Origin: Bifidobacterium pullorum subsp. saeculare
GTDB taxonomy: Bacteria > Actinomycetota > Actinomycetes > Actinomycetales > Bifidobacteriaceae
Assembly (NCBI RefSeq): GCF_016899725.1
Contig: NZ_JACLYU010000006.1
Location: 36,785-100,784 of the forward strand
Reading direction: 5' to 3'
DNA length: 64,000 nt
A program made the translations under genes and the position numbers. Under the pieces are notes generated by a model. That model saw nothing but the letters and a program-made list of their open reading frames with translations, had not been told where the DNA came from and did not search any database. This document shows positions 1 through 8,650 of the stretch, piece by piece; the stretch's first letter is position 1; each line of letters begins with the position of its first letter.

Positions 1-203
1 AGCGTGCGGCGCAATCCGGCCAGCGGCTTGACGCGCGCCTCGGTGTAGGCGTTCTGCGCGGCCACGTAGTCGCGCACTTCGGCCGAATCCTTGTCGCGCA
101 TCCACTCGTAGGGGTCCATGAACACGTCGCCGTGCGCGCGGCGCTCCGTCGGCGCCTTCCTGGCCACGGGCGGAGTCATCGCGGCGTCTTGTTCCACAGT
201 CAT
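1..203 (-). CDS. S9 family oligopeptidase (oligopeptidase B-like), N-terminal part only
   Basis: Only the first 67 codons lie in the window; the gene runs off the left edge. The visible N terminus contains the segment HGDVFMDPYEWMRDKD followed by a Val-rich helix, which matches the start of the beta-propeller domain of prolyl oligopeptidase / oligopeptidase B proteins (consensus DPYxWLRD). These are cytosolic serine peptidases that cleave short peptides after basic or prolyl residues. The catalytic alpha/beta-hydrolase domain would lie outside the window, so activity cannot be judged. The ATG at 201-203 is the first start in an open frame. Family assignment is reasonable; the subfamily is an inference. 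Confidence 0.7.
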   Translation of the reverse strand, partial: MTVEQDAAMTPPVARKAPTERRAHGDVFMDPYEWMRDKDSAEVRDYVAAQNAYTEARVKPLAGLRRT

Positions 204-268
204 AGCCGCCATTCTAAACACGAGGCCGGCAGCCGACGCCCCGGCGGCGACGGCCGGTCAGTCTCCGG

Positions 269-1495
269 TCAGACCAATGTGCGCAGGTACGGCAGCATCG
301 TGTTCATGAGGTTGGCTCCGGTGGTGCCGGTGAACACCGGCACATCCGTGACCGGCACCGGCTGGGAGGAGGTGAGCCCGGAGACGGCGGCCACCGGCGA
401 CGCCTCGCGCGGGCTGAGCTGCCGGATGCCGATGGCGAGCACGCGGCCGGGGTACCGGCGGGCGATCGTCGCGTAGGTGGTGGGGTCCTTCTGGCCGTCG
501 TCGCCCATGAGGATGAACTTCATGTCCGGGAAGTCGGCCATGAGCTGTTCGGCGAACTCGAGCTTGTGCTGCACGCCGGAGGGCACGAAGGTCTTGGGCC
601 GGGGGTCGAGGTCGCGCAGCAGCAGAGGCCCGGCCGGGAAGCCATGGTTGGCGATGAAGTGGCGGATGGCGCTCTCCACGTTCCACGGGCTGGTGGACAG
701 GTAGAAGAACGGTGCGTCCGGGAACAGGTCGGCGATGCGGTTGTACAGCACGCTCATGCCGGGCACGGAGGCCTTCTTGTTCGGGTCGAGGAACAGCACG
801 TTCCACGCGGCCTTCCAGAACACCGGCGCCTGGGTGATCATCACCGTGTCGTCCACGTCGGAGATCACGCCCACCCGCGCCCCCGAGGCGATGGTGTACA
901 GGCGTTGGATGACAGGCCGGCGGCCGCGCACCTGATAGGTGACCTGGTGGACGCCGGGGTCGAGCCGGTGCTCGGCCACGAGGTCGAGGTAGCCGGAGCT
1001 GTCGGACACCGCGTATTCGCTGTCCATCTCCGGCAGGGCGTCGAGCGCGTCGTAGCGCTCGGAGGCGCCCACCTGCACGGTTTCCAACGGCACGCCGTCG
1101 ATGCTGATGCGCACGCGGGTGCGCGGAGCGGGCACGGTGAGCATGCCGTGGATGCCGCGCATAAGCTTGCCCGGCTGGTTGTCCTTCGGCGCCAGGATAG
1201 TGCGGCAGATGAGGCGCGAGTAGGCGCCGGTGCCGTAGCCGACGTAGGGCTCCACCTGCGGGAACCAGTCGAGGTGGCGCGCCACCAGGGTGGAGGCCCT
1301 CACCCACAGGCCGAAGGCGCCGGTGATGGTGCGGCGCAGGAAGCGCACATGCGCCGGCTTGAACTCGATGCGTTCGCGTTTGGAAGCGGCGTCGAAGGTG
1401 GTGACGACCTGATGGGCCGGAATCGGCACGGTGGGCATGTCGTCGGCGGGGATGGCCCCCTGCGGCGGCATGGGTTCCGTGGGCCGGTGGTCCAT
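269..1495 (-). CDS. APP1-type phosphatase domain protein (DUF2183)
   Basis: A 408-residue protein with the HAD-like phosphatase core of the phosphatidate phosphatase APP1 catalytic domain. The DVDDT nucleophile motif is at residues 213-217, followed by an FFYLSTSPWN segment and a late GDDGQKD acidic motif, both typical of the family. The first 200 residues form a less conserved N-terminal part seen in actinobacterial members. No signal peptide is evident. In fungi the family dephosphorylates phosphatidic acid; the bacterial substrate is unknown. The ATG lies 2 nt after the stop of gcvH, so the two are probably cotranscribed, although a functional link is not evident. Confidence 0.8.
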   Translation of the reverse strand: MDHRPTEPMPPQGAIPADDMPTVPIPAHQVVTTFDAASKRERIEFKPAHVRFLRRTITGAFGLWVRASTLVARHLDWFPQVEPYVGYGTGAYSRLICRTILAPKDNQPGKLMRGIHGMLTVPAPRTRVRISIDGVPLETVQVGASERYDALDALPEMDSEYAVSDSSGYLDLVAEHRLDPGVHQVTYQVRGRRPVIQRLYTIASGARVGVISDVDDTVMITQAPVFWKAAWNVLFLDPNKKASVPGMSVLYNRIADLFPDAPFFYLSTSPWNVESAIRHFIANHGFPAGPLLLRDLDPRPKTFVPSGVQHKLEFAEQLMADFPDMKFILMGDDGQKDPTTYATIARRYPGRVLAIGIRQLSPREASPVAAVSGLTSSQPVPVTDVPVFTGTTGANLMNTMLPYLRTLV

Positions 1496-1497
1496 GG

Positions 1498-1905
1498 TCA
1501 GTCCACGACCTTCATGTACTGGGCAGCGTCGAGCAGCTCGGGCTCGTCCTCGTCCAGCTCCACCTTGAGGATCCAGCCCTCGCCGTACGGGTCGTGGTTG
1601 ATGACCTCGGGGTCGTCGGCCACATCATGGTTGACGTAGCGGATGACGCCGGAGACGGGGCTGACCAGCGGCTCGACGGCCTTGGCGGATTCCAGCTCCA
1701 TCACCTCGTCGCCGGCCTCGATGCGCGTGCCGGGCTCGGGCAGGTCCACGTACACGAGGTCGCCGAGCTGCTCGGCCGCGTAGGCGGTGATGCCGAGGAG
1801 GGCGGGTTCGGCGGAGGCGTCCACCCACACATGCTCGGCGGAGTAGGCGAGGTGCTCGGGCACGTCGACGTTGAGGGACGTGGGTTCGGTTGCGTTGTCG
1901 CTCAT
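1498..1905 (-). CDS. gcvH: glycine cleavage system H protein (lipoyl carrier)
   Basis: A 135-residue protein of the usual GcvH length and order: HVWVD near residue 25, ITAYAAEQLGDLVYVDLP, then ELESAKA with the lipoyl lysine at about residue 75, and the PVSG and WILKVEL segments. It carries lipoate and, in a full glycine cleavage system, shuttles the aminomethyl group between GcvP and GcvT. No gcvP, gcvT or lpd lies nearby, so it may act in lipoate handling or another carrier role instead. The start is taken as the ATG at 1905; an in-frame GTG three codons upstream is possible because the Shine-Dalgarno match is weak for both. Confidence 0.9.
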   Translation of the reverse strand: MSDNATEPTSLNVDVPEHLAYSAEHVWVDASAEPALLGITAYAAEQLGDLVYVDLPEPGTRIEAGDEVMELESAKAVEPLVSPVSGVIRYVNHDVADDPEVINHDPYGEGWILKVELDEDEPELLDAAQYMKVVD

Positions 1906-1997
1906 GGCCTTCACATTACCATCGCAACCGCCGATTGCGCAGGCGGGTGGACGGATGTCGCGTCCCTCACACCCCGGTTAGCGCAGGCCAGCGCGAG

Positions 1998-3611
1998 TCA
2001 GCGCACCGCGCCGGCGGGCGTGGAGCCGTTGACCTCCACCATCGCGCCGACCGGCAGGAAGTCGTACGCCCACTTGGCGTCGCCGACGTTCATATTGATG
2101 CAGCCGTGCGACTTGGGCGTGCCGGAGGCGATGCCGCCGGGATTCCACGGGGCACCGTGGAAGGCCACGCCGCTGAACGTGAAGTACGTGCACCACGGCA
2201 CGTTCGGCGTGAAGTAGCCGGGGCCACGCATGTTGTCGCTGCTCAGCTTGCGCTGCACGAAGAAGGTGCCCCGGGGCGTGTCATGCCCGGGCGCGCCGGT
2301 GGAGACCTGGAACGTCTTGACCAGCGTGGAGCCCTTATAGAAAGAGGCGGTCTGCGAGGAGAGGTCGATCATCGCGTGCGGGTCGCCGTTCGGGCTCGTG
2401 TAGTCCACCACGCGGTTCTCGGTCTCGAACTTGGTCACGTCGGTCTGCGCGGTCAGGGTGCCGCCCTGCCCGCCGTCCAGCGCCTGCGTCACCGCGGCGG
2501 CAGTGGCGTCCGTGTCCTTCACGGCCACGCCGTTGACGCCCTTGACCTCCTGGTAGAGCACCGCGCCGCCGTCCTTGTTCACCACGTTCTTCTCCTTGAC
2601 CATGTCCTGGTTAAGCTCGGCCGGCATGGTCTGGGCGAGGTACGCCTTGATGGCGTCCTGATCGTAGGCGAGGGCGATGGTTCCCTTCTGGACGTCCACC
2701 TGGGGCTTGGTCCATGCGGCGATCTGGTCCGCCGGGATGGTCATCTCCTTCTGGTCACCGTTGGTGATGACGATCGGCGCGGCCAGGCGCTGGTTGGCGG
2801 CGTTGGCCGCGTCGGTGGCGGTTTCGGCGCTCACCGGCATCGCCACGCTCTTGAACACGACGTTGACGGTGTGCCCGGTGCCGGGCGAGGCGATGGCCGC
2901 GTCCACGGCCTTGGCCACGCCGCCGGCCTCGGGAGCCTTGCCGTCGCGGCCGGCCGTGGCCACGAAGGCCTTGGCATTCCCGTCATAGGCGACGGTGGAG
3001 GCCACGGCGCGGTCGTCCTCGGTCACCAGGCGGTCGGTCAGGAAGGTGCTCATCGCATAGTCGTCGGTGGTGGCGCTCAGCGGCACGCTCACCTTGTCGA
3101 AGGGGTAGAGGCGCGCGAACTCGTCGCCCACGCCGTGCACGGCCTTGGCGCCCAGCAACGCGTCAACGGTTTTGTTCACATCCACGTCGGCGCCGAGGTC
3201 CTTGAGGGAGGCGGTCACCTTGCCACCGTTCGTGTCGGTGACGGTGATCGTGGTGGCCTTGACGGTGGATTCGACGGCATCGGTGAGCGCGTCGCGATCG
3301 AGGCCCACCACCTTCGTGTTGCCGAAGCTCACGCCGGGGGCCACGCGGTCGGCGTAATACCAGCGCAGGGTGAAGAACGCGGCTACGAGCGCGGCGATCA
3401 CCAGGCCGATGGCCACCAGCGCGATGACCAGCGGCTTGCGCGAGTGCCGCGCCTGGTCCAGCGCCGGTGCCACGGCGCCGCCCTCGGGGGGCATGGCCAT
3501 GGCGACCGGTTCGGCCACCGGGGGCATCGTGCCGCCGACCGGGGTGATGACCTCGGTGCGGTCGTCGTTGGGGACGCCGGCGAACCCGTTCGCACCAAGT
3601 TCGTAGGACAT
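1998..3611 (-). CDS. membrane-anchored L,D-transpeptidase (YkuD) with peptidoglycan-binding region
   Basis: A 537-residue envelope enzyme. A Pro-rich cytosolic N terminus (1-57) is followed by one membrane segment (about 60-80), then a long extracytoplasmic region resembling the VanW-type peptidoglycan-binding repeats that precede YkuD domains in actinobacteria, and a C-terminal YkuD domain. The catalytic motif SHGCINM places the nucleophile at about Cys504, with an upstream conserved HG. Such enzymes form 3-3 cross-links or attach proteins to peptidoglycan. The start at 3611 is chosen over an upstream ATG at 3650 because AAGGAAG lies six bases before it. Annotation of the domain class is secure; the exact reaction is inferred. 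Confidence 0.9.
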   Translation of the reverse strand: MSYELGANGFAGVPNDDRTEVITPVGGTMPPVAEPVAMAMPPEGGAVAPALDQARHSRKPLVIALVAIGLVIAALVAAFFTLRWYYADRVAPGVSFGNTKVVGLDRDALTDAVESTVKATTITVTDTNGGKVTASLKDLGADVDVNKTVDALLGAKAVHGVGDEFARLYPFDKVSVPLSATTDDYAMSTFLTDRLVTEDDRAVASTVAYDGNAKAFVATAGRDGKAPEAGGVAKAVDAAIASPGTGHTVNVVFKSVAMPVSAETATDAANAANQRLAAPIVITNGDQKEMTIPADQIAAWTKPQVDVQKGTIALAYDQDAIKAYLAQTMPAELNQDMVKEKNVVNKDGGAVLYQEVKGVNGVAVKDTDATAAAVTQALDGGQGGTLTAQTDVTKFETENRVVDYTSPNGDPHAMIDLSSQTASFYKGSTLVKTFQVSTGAPGHDTPRGTFFVQRKLSSDNMRGPGYFTPNVPWCTYFTFSGVAFHGAPWNPGGIASGTPKSHGCINMNVGDAKWAYDFLPVGAMVEVNGSTPAGAVR

Positions 3612-3762
3612 GTGCGCTTCCTTACTGATATGACACCATAAAAACCACAAAGATTGCGGCGGCCCCGCTCCGGGTTCCGCCGCCTCACACTGTACAACGC
3701 CGGGATGTCATCGCAGATACGGCCGCGGTTACAGCCCGCGGCGGCTCACAGCCCGCGGCGGC

Positions 3763-4947
3763 TCACAGCTCGCGGCCGAGCCACTCCTCGATCATGTACC
3801 GGGCGATCGTGGCCTTGCCGGGCGCGCTCACACGGCCTGAGACCACGGCGGCGGTGTATTCGTCGCGCGTCATCCATTCGGCGCAGCGCGTCTCCACGCC
3901 GTCCACGCGCACGGTGGTGCCCAGCGCCTGCGCCTTGAACGCCACCATGAGCGAGGCCGGGTACGGCCACGGCTGGGAGCCGAGGTAGCGCACCTCGCCG
4001 AGCCGGACACCCACCTCCTCCATCGCCTCGCGGCGGCAGGCGTGCTCGAGGTTCTCCCCCGCCTCCACGAATCCGGCGGACACCGAGTACAGCGTCGGGT
4101 CGTTCCAGGCGGCGTTGTGCTGCAGCAGCAGCCGGTCCTGGGAGTCGACGATGGCGGTGATGACAGCGGGCTCCACGCGCGGGAACAGCAGGCGGTTGCC
4201 GTCGGCGGCGCTGGTGCAGCGCTGGGCCCAGCCGGCCATCGCGGCCTCGGTGGGCGCGCCGCAGGTCGGGCAGTGGCGCTGGCGCGTGTGCCAGATGGAC
4301 AGGCACACGGCGGTGGTGGCCTGGCCGGCCTCGCGGGCGCTGGCGTGCGGCGCGAAGCCACGCAAATCCACCCAGTCGAAGCGTTCGGCGGCCTGGTCCA
4401 GCAGACTCGGTTTGCCCCGCTGCGGCGAGGCCGTGCCGACGGATTCGTCGAAGGCGTCGTCCGCCCCCTGGTCCGCCGAGTCGGGGACGCGGCCGACGCC
4501 GGGGTCGGTGGGCGAGCCGGGCTGGCCGGCCGCGCCCATCGCGCCGTCCACAGTGCCCGAGTCGGTGGTGCCGGCGAGACGCGGAGCGTCGCCGGCCTCG
4601 CCGAGCCGGGTGAGGTCGACGGCGACGACGCGCTCGCGCCGTGCCCCGCCGTAGGAGCCGAGGACCATCGCCACCGCGTGCGGATGGGTAGCGAGCTCGT
4701 CGGCCACGTAGGCGCCGGGCAAGGTGGCCAGACGCATCGCGACGGCCTGGCGGTCGACCAGCTCGCCCTGGCCGCGGGGCACGGCGAGCAGGCCACCGCG
4801 CGTGAGGATGACCTTCGCGGCCGGTTCGCGCAGCGTGGCGTCCACGACGCCGGGCTGCGAGCGCCGCTCGGTCTCGTAGTCGATGTCGCCCTGGGCGAGG
4901 GGCAGGAAGGGCAGCGCCTGGGTCAGAGCCAGCGGGGAGAAGTTCAT
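3763..4947 (-). CDS. nudC: NAD(+)/NADH pyrophosphatase NudC, with long central insertion
   Basis: A 394-residue Nudix hydrolase. It has the zinc-ribbon start HCPTCG (about residue 217), a complete Nudix box (GFVEAGENLEHACRR then EAMEEVG) and the NudC-specific SQPWPYPASLM segment. NudC cleaves NADH to NMNH and AMP and can remove NAD caps from RNA. It is longer than typical family members because of an insertion of roughly 50 residues rich in Gly, Ser, Asp and Pro (about 125-175) between the N-terminal domain and the zinc ribbon; only part of the second zinc-ligand pair is obvious. The gene overlaps the upstream hydrolase by 4 nt (ATGA), suggesting translational coupling. Confidence 0.88.
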   Translation of the reverse strand: MNFSPLALTQALPFLPLAQGDIDYETERRSQPGVVDATLREPAAKVILTRGGLLAVPRGQGELVDRQAVAMRLATLPGAYVADELATHPHAVAMVLGSYGGARRERVVAVDLTRLGEAGDAPRLAGTTDSGTVDGAMGAAGQPGSPTDPGVGRVPDSADQGADDAFDESVGTASPQRGKPSLLDQAAERFDWVDLRGFAPHASAREAGQATTAVCLSIWHTRQRHCPTCGAPTEAAMAGWAQRCTSAADGNRLLFPRVEPAVITAIVDSQDRLLLQHNAAWNDPTLYSVSAGFVEAGENLEHACRREAMEEVGVRLGEVRYLGSQPWPYPASLMVAFKAQALGTTVRVDGVETRCAEWMTRDEYTAAVVSGRVSAPGKATIARYMIEEWLGREL

Positions 4948-5792
4948 CGGTTCCCCTCCGCAGCGCGCCGGTAGAGGTCCAGCAGGGCCTTGGCCACGAT
5001 GTCCGGATGTTCGACGGCGCTGAAGTGGCCGCAGTCGGGGATGGCGGTGAAGGTGGCGTTGGCGCCGATGCGCTCCGCCAGCGGGCGCATCACGCCCGGG
5101 TTGCTCGAGGGGTCGAGCTCGCCGGAGACGACGGCGCAGGGCACGTCGATGGTGACGGGCACGTCAGTCAGGTCGGGGCGGCCGGCGGTCATGCGCTGGC
5201 GCCACGCGCAGCCGGCGGGGCGCTGCTCCATGATCCAGCCACGCATCGTGGCGCAGAAGTCCGGGGAGCATTTGACGGTGGAGTCGCCTTCGGCCGGCTC
5301 GGCGAAGTGCATGACCGGCTCCACGCTGTCCGTGCGTTCCAGGGCCTCAGCGGTCTCGATGCGGGCCGCGCCGCCCACGCCGTCGGAGGCGGCCATCGTG
5401 TCGCACAGCGCGACCGCGGCCATGGTCTGCGGCTGGCGGCGCCACAGGTCGGCCACCAGGTAGCCGCCCATCGACAGTCCCGCCCACACGGCCTGGTCGT
5501 AGCCGGCTGAGCGCACCAGGTCCGCGTAGGCGTCCGCCATGCGGTCGAGGGCCTCGGGGTAGGCGCCGGAGGCGTCCATCGGGCCGGATTCCTCGGCAGT
5601 GGGCACCGGCGACTGGCCGGAGCCCGGCATATCCGGCGCCCACACCGGGAACGGGACCAGGCCGGCCTCGTCGGCCTGGCGGGCGATCTGGCGGGCGCAG
5701 GCCTCCCACATACGCCCATCCACCGGGAAGGCGTTCACCAGCACCAGCGGCATACCCTCGCCTTCGCGCAACACACGGTTCGCAATCCTCAT
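4944..5792 (-). CDS. alpha/beta-fold hydrolase
   Basis: A 282-residue soluble protein of the alpha/beta-hydrolase superfamily. The nucleophile elbow GLSMGG is at residues 105-110 (Ser107), an acidic candidate lies in SGELDPSSNP, and the histidine is in the DCGHFSAVEHP segment near the C terminus, completing a plausible triad. The substrate is unknown. The start at 5792 is chosen because AAGGAG lies 7 nt before it; an ATG two codons upstream would leave only one base after the ribosome binding site. The stop overlaps the nudC start by 4 nt, so the two are likely expressed together. Confidence 0.82.
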   Translation of the reverse strand: MRIANRVLREGEGMPLVLVNAFPVDGRMWEACARQIARQADEAGLVPFPVWAPDMPGSGQSPVPTAEESGPMDASGAYPEALDRMADAYADLVRSAGYDQAVWAGLSMGGYLVADLWRRQPQTMAAVALCDTMAASDGVGGAARIETAEALERTDSVEPVMHFAEPAEGDSTVKCSPDFCATMRGWIMEQRPAGCAWRQRMTAGRPDLTDVPVTIDVPCAVVSGELDPSSNPGVMRPLAERIGANATFTAIPDCGHFSAVEHPDIVAKALLDLYRRAAEGNR

Positions 5793-5822
5793 CTTCATGC
5801 TCCTTGGTTGGGGAAAATCACT

Positions 5823-6458
5823 TCACTGGCCGGCCCAGGCGAGGGCGCGGCGCACAATCGCGCCGTGGCCGCCCGCCATCTGCGAGAGGAACACCTCCAG
5901 CACGTCGGAGTCGGGGGCCACCCACTCCACGTCCAGGGTCTCGTCCTGCGGCTTGCAGTCGCCGGCGATCGGCACCACATAGCACAGCGCGATCGCGTGC
6001 TGGCGCGGGTCGTAGTACTCGGACAGGCCCGGCGTGGGGAAGAACTCGGCCACGGTGAACGGCTGGAGGCCGGCGGGCAGCACCGGCAGCGCGATCTCGC
6101 CCAGGTCCTTGGCGATGTTGCGGGCGATGGCCTCGCGCAGCGTCTCGTGGAACAGTACGCGTCCGGTGATCAGCGTGCGCTCGATCGAGCCGTCGTCGGC
6201 CACGCGCAGCAGCGAGCCCACCTGGGCCACGCGGCCGAGGTCGTCGGTGCGCACCGGCACGATCTCCACGTACGGAATCGGCATCTGGCCGCGCGTGCGC
6301 TCGATGTCGCGGGCGCTGAGCCATCCGGGCGGGTTGCCGCGGCCGGTGCCGCGGATGAAATCCTCCGGGGTCACGTGGTCGAACTCGCCGCGGGCGCGGC
6401 CGGCGTCGAAGTCGGAGTCGTCGGGCACCTCATCGTTCATCACTGGCATGCGGCCCAT
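5823..6458 (-). CDS. Nudix-hydrolase-like protein (DUF4916 type)
   Basis: A protein of about 211 residues resembling actinobacterial DUF4916/Nudix-like proteins: conserved GWLSARDIERTRGQMPIPYVE near residue 55, a Nudix-like region around FHETLREAIARNIAKDLGE, and a DVEWVAPD segment near the end. The classical Nudix box is degenerate, so catalytic activity is doubtful. The open frame extends further upstream, but that extension would overlap the divergent thioredoxin gene; the ATG at 6458 is preferred, with 6449 and 6440 as alternatives because none has a clear ribosome binding site. It lies 30 nt upstream of the hydrolase-nudC pair in the same direction. Confidence 0.7.
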   Translation of the reverse strand: MGRMPVMNDEVPDDSDFDAGRARGEFDHVTPEDFIRGTGRGNPPGWLSARDIERTRGQMPIPYVEIVPVRTDDLGRVAQVGSLLRVADDGSIERTLITGRVLFHETLREAIARNIAKDLGEIALPVLPAGLQPFTVAEFFPTPGLSEYYDPRQHAIALCYVVPIAGDCKPQDETLDVEWVAPDSDVLEVFLSQMAGGHGAIVRRALAWAGQ

Positions 6459-6624
6459 TATCGCGCGTTCGGATGACCGCGGTGAGCCGAGAGCCGAAAC
6501 AATCGCGCCGCGGCCCGCGGGGGTGGGATGATGGAGAGACTCGCGGCGGTCGGCGCCGCGGAACCCATCCCGCCGAACGGAATCATCCGTCGGGCGGAAC
6601 CCATCCGTAGGAAAGGAAGCGACC

Positions 6625-6978
6625 ATGGCCACCACCGCCGTCTCGTCCGCCGAATTCGAGCAGCTCATCAACCACAACGACCTCGTGTTCATCGATTTCT
6701 GGGCCACCTGGTGCGGCCCGTGCCGCGCCTTCGGCCCGATCTACGAGGCCGCCAGCAACAAGCCGGAGAACGCCGACGTCGTGTTCGCGAAGGTGGACAT
6801 CGACCAGAACCAGGACCTCGCCTCCGCGGCGGGCGTGCAGGCGGTGCCCACGCTCATGATCGTCAAGAAGCAGCATGTGGTCTTCCAGCAGGCGGGCGCG
6901 CTGCCGGCCGAGGCGTTGGACGACCTCATCGCCCAGGCCAAGGCGCTGGATGTGGACGCCGCCGCCCAGCAGCAGTGA
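6625..6978 (+). CDS. trxA: thioredoxin
   Basis: A 117-residue thioredoxin-fold protein with the WCGPC active site at residues 29-33, the FIDFWATWC beta strand before it and the conserved cis-proline in AVPTLMIV. It reduces protein disulfides in the cytosol using electrons from thioredoxin reductase, which is not in this window. AGGAAAGGAAG precedes the ATG. The C terminus ends in a run of Ala and Gln. It is transcribed divergently from the Nudix-like gene, and a strong hairpin follows the stop codon. Confidence 0.9.
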   Translation: MATTAVSSAEFEQLINHNDLVFIDFWATWCGPCRAFGPIYEAASNKPENADVVFAKVDIDQNQDLASAAGVQAVPTLMIVKKQHVVFQQAGALPAEALDDLIAQAKALDVDAAAQQQ

Positions 6979-6983
6979 GCGGA

Positions 6984-7010
6984 CCGGGCGGAGCGCGGGG
7001 CTCCGCCCGG
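6984..7010 (+). terminator. hairpin after the thioredoxin gene
   Basis: A perfect 10-bp GC-only stem (arms 6984-6993 and 7001-7010, 7-nt loop) begins five bases after the thioredoxin stop. It has no T-tract, so it may act as a weak or factor-assisted terminator or as a 3'-end stabiliser. Confidence 0.5.
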
Positions 7011-7099
7011 GCGTTCCGCCCGCGGCGGCCCGTCCGGGCATACGTCGGACTAGACTGGTTTCTTAGCGTGTAACAAGCCAGCAATTTTTGAGGAGCGAT

Positions 7100-8101
7100 A
7101 TGGCGAATCACCGCAAGAACACCCCGACCCTGAAGTCCCTGAGCAAGCGGCAGTGGATGAAATTCTCGGCGGCGGTGGCGGGAATCGCACTTGTGGCGGC
7201 GGCGGGAGTCGTCTCCACACGGTTCTTCTATCAGTCCCAAGACACCGGCACCTCGCAGATCACCGCGTTCTCGGCCACCGCACCCCAGGCCGCCTCCCGT
7301 GGCACGGCCCGCGAGGGTTTGCGCGGCGCGGACGCGGGCACCTCCTACGTGACCGTGGTCATCAACGGCGACAAGACCACCGTGCTCGGCAGCGACTTCA
7401 CCGACGTGAAGTCCGTGCTCCAGGCCGGCGGCATCTTGCTCGACCCAGACGACACCGTCGAGCCCTCGCTGGATACCAAGGTCACCGAGTCCACTGTGGT
7501 CACCATCAACCGCGCGGGCGCGGATGTGGAGACCGCTGAGACGCCGATTCCGTTCAACGAGGTGCGCAAGGAGACCGCCAGCCTGCCCAAGGGCACCGAG
7601 AAGGTGGAGCAGGAGGGCGCCCAGGGCGTGATGGAGACCACGAGCCTGGTCACCCGGGCCGGAGATAAGGTCATCTCCTCGAATCCCATCACCTCGTATG
7701 TGAAGACGGCCCCGGTGGACAAGGTCATCCTGGTGGGCACCGGCTCCACGCACGTCTCCTCCGGTTCCGCCGGAGCTTCCCTGGGCACTACGGTGCCGGC
7801 CAGCGAGATGCAGCAGTGGGCGCATGACTACTTGCTCTCCAGCGGCTACAGCGAGGCTGATTTCTCCGCGGCCGTGTACATCATCAACCACGAGTCCGGT
7901 TGGAACCCCACCGCCAAGAACCCGAGCTCCGGCGCCTACGGTCTGCCGCAGGCCCTGCCCGGCAGCAAGATGGCCTCCGCCGGCGCCGACTGGGCCACCA
8001 ACTACCAGACGCAGTTCAAGTGGTTCGTCAACTACTGCAACGCCCGCTACGGCTCCATTCAGGGCGCGTACAACTACTGGCTCTCGCACCACAGCTACTG
8101 A
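7100..8101 (+). CDS. cell-wall muralytic protein: DUF348 + G5 + transglycosylase-like domain
   Basis: A 333-residue secreted or anchored protein. A basic N terminus and one hydrophobic segment (about 20-40) suggest a signal anchor. DUF348 follows (about 80-130, YVTVVINGDKTTVLG), then a G5-like domain (about 150-205) and a C-terminal lysozyme/SLT-like domain (about 235-333) with the probable catalytic glutamate in IINHESGW and the ASGAYGLPQA-type loop. This architecture is that of actinobacterial resuscitation-promoting-factor-like proteins, which cleave peptidoglycan during growth. The ATG at 7100 follows GAGGAG directly upstream; a TTG at 7088 is less likely. Confidence 0.85.
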   Translation: MANHRKNTPTLKSLSKRQWMKFSAAVAGIALVAAAGVVSTRFFYQSQDTGTSQITAFSATAPQAASRGTAREGLRGADAGTSYVTVVINGDKTTVLGSDFTDVKSVLQAGGILLDPDDTVEPSLDTKVTESTVVTINRAGADVETAETPIPFNEVRKETASLPKGTEKVEQEGAQGVMETTSLVTRAGDKVISSNPITSYVKTAPVDKVILVGTGSTHVSSGSAGASLGTTVPASEMQQWAHDYLLSSGYSEADFSAAVYIINHESGWNPTAKNPSSGAYGLPQALPGSKMASAGADWATNYQTQFKWFVNYCNARYGSIQGAYNYWLSHHSY

Positions 8102-8166
8102 TCTTCGGCCGGCTGCGGGCTGCGGGCTGCTGACTGCCGGCTACTGACCACTGACTGCTGGTAGGC

Positions 8167-8204
8167 GGACCGACTGCGGCCGGCGACGGACCGACTGCGG
8201 CCGG
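8167..8204 (+). repeat. two-copy 17-bp tandem repeat
   Basis: The 17-mer GGACCGACTGCGGCCGG occurs at 8167-8183 and 8188-8204 (period 21), just upstream of the small membrane protein gene. The bases before it are also built of short CTGACTGC-like repeats. It could bear on the promoter of the downstream gene; no function can be shown. Confidence 0.7.
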
Positions 8205-8215
8205 AGGATGTTAGG

Positions 8216-8650
8216 GTGGGCCCTGTGATGACGTTCAACCGGTATATGTTCCTGCGCATGTGGGTGGAGGCCCTCGGCGCCGCGGCCTGCCTGGCCCTCA
8301 TCGCCGTGGGAGGCGCCCTGGAGGGGGTCATCGTCGCCGGCGTGGTGGCACTGGTCTGGGCCGCCGGCGAGGTGTGGGCGGCAACGGTGCTGCAACGCCG
8401 TCATCCGCGGCGTGACGAGCTTTCGGACGAGAACCAGAAGCAGGCCATGCAATTCGCGCTCATGGCGCTGGTCGCCGTGCTGGTCCTCATCGGATTCGCG
8501 GATACCGTGGCCGGGCTGTTCTCCACCGGCGACGTGAGGATCCATCCGATGCTGCTGCCGGCGCTGGCGATGGCGGCGCTGGCGGTCGCCGACGCACGCT
8601 ACCTCTGGCTGGAGCGCGGGGATATGAAAGACGACGACGATGAGGACTGA
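8216..8650 (+). CDS. small multi-pass membrane protein
   Basis: A 144-residue protein with about four hydrophobic segments (roughly residues 12-38, 40-58, 80-105, 115-133), a short charged loop (RRHPRRDELSDENQKQ) and an acidic C-terminal tail. No family is recognised with confidence. Start GTG at 8216 has GGAGG 8 nt upstream; GTG 8225 or ATG 8228 are alternatives. It overlaps the next gene, an XRE regulator, by 11 nt. Such membrane-protein/XRE pairs are common in Gram-positive bacteria and the membrane protein may control or be controlled by the regulator, but that is inference. Confidence 0.72.
   Translation: MGPVMTFNRYMFLRMWVEALGAAACLALIAVGGALEGVIVAGVVALVWAAGEVWAATVLQRRHPRRDELSDENQKQAMQFALMALVAVLVLIGFADTVAGLFSTGDVRIHPMLLPALAMAALAVADARYLWLERGDMKDDDDED

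Noticed and set aside
1890..3641. 583-residue plus-strand frame opposite the L,D-transpeptidase
   Set aside because: Shadow frame; the minus strand carries the YkuD motif and a good start.
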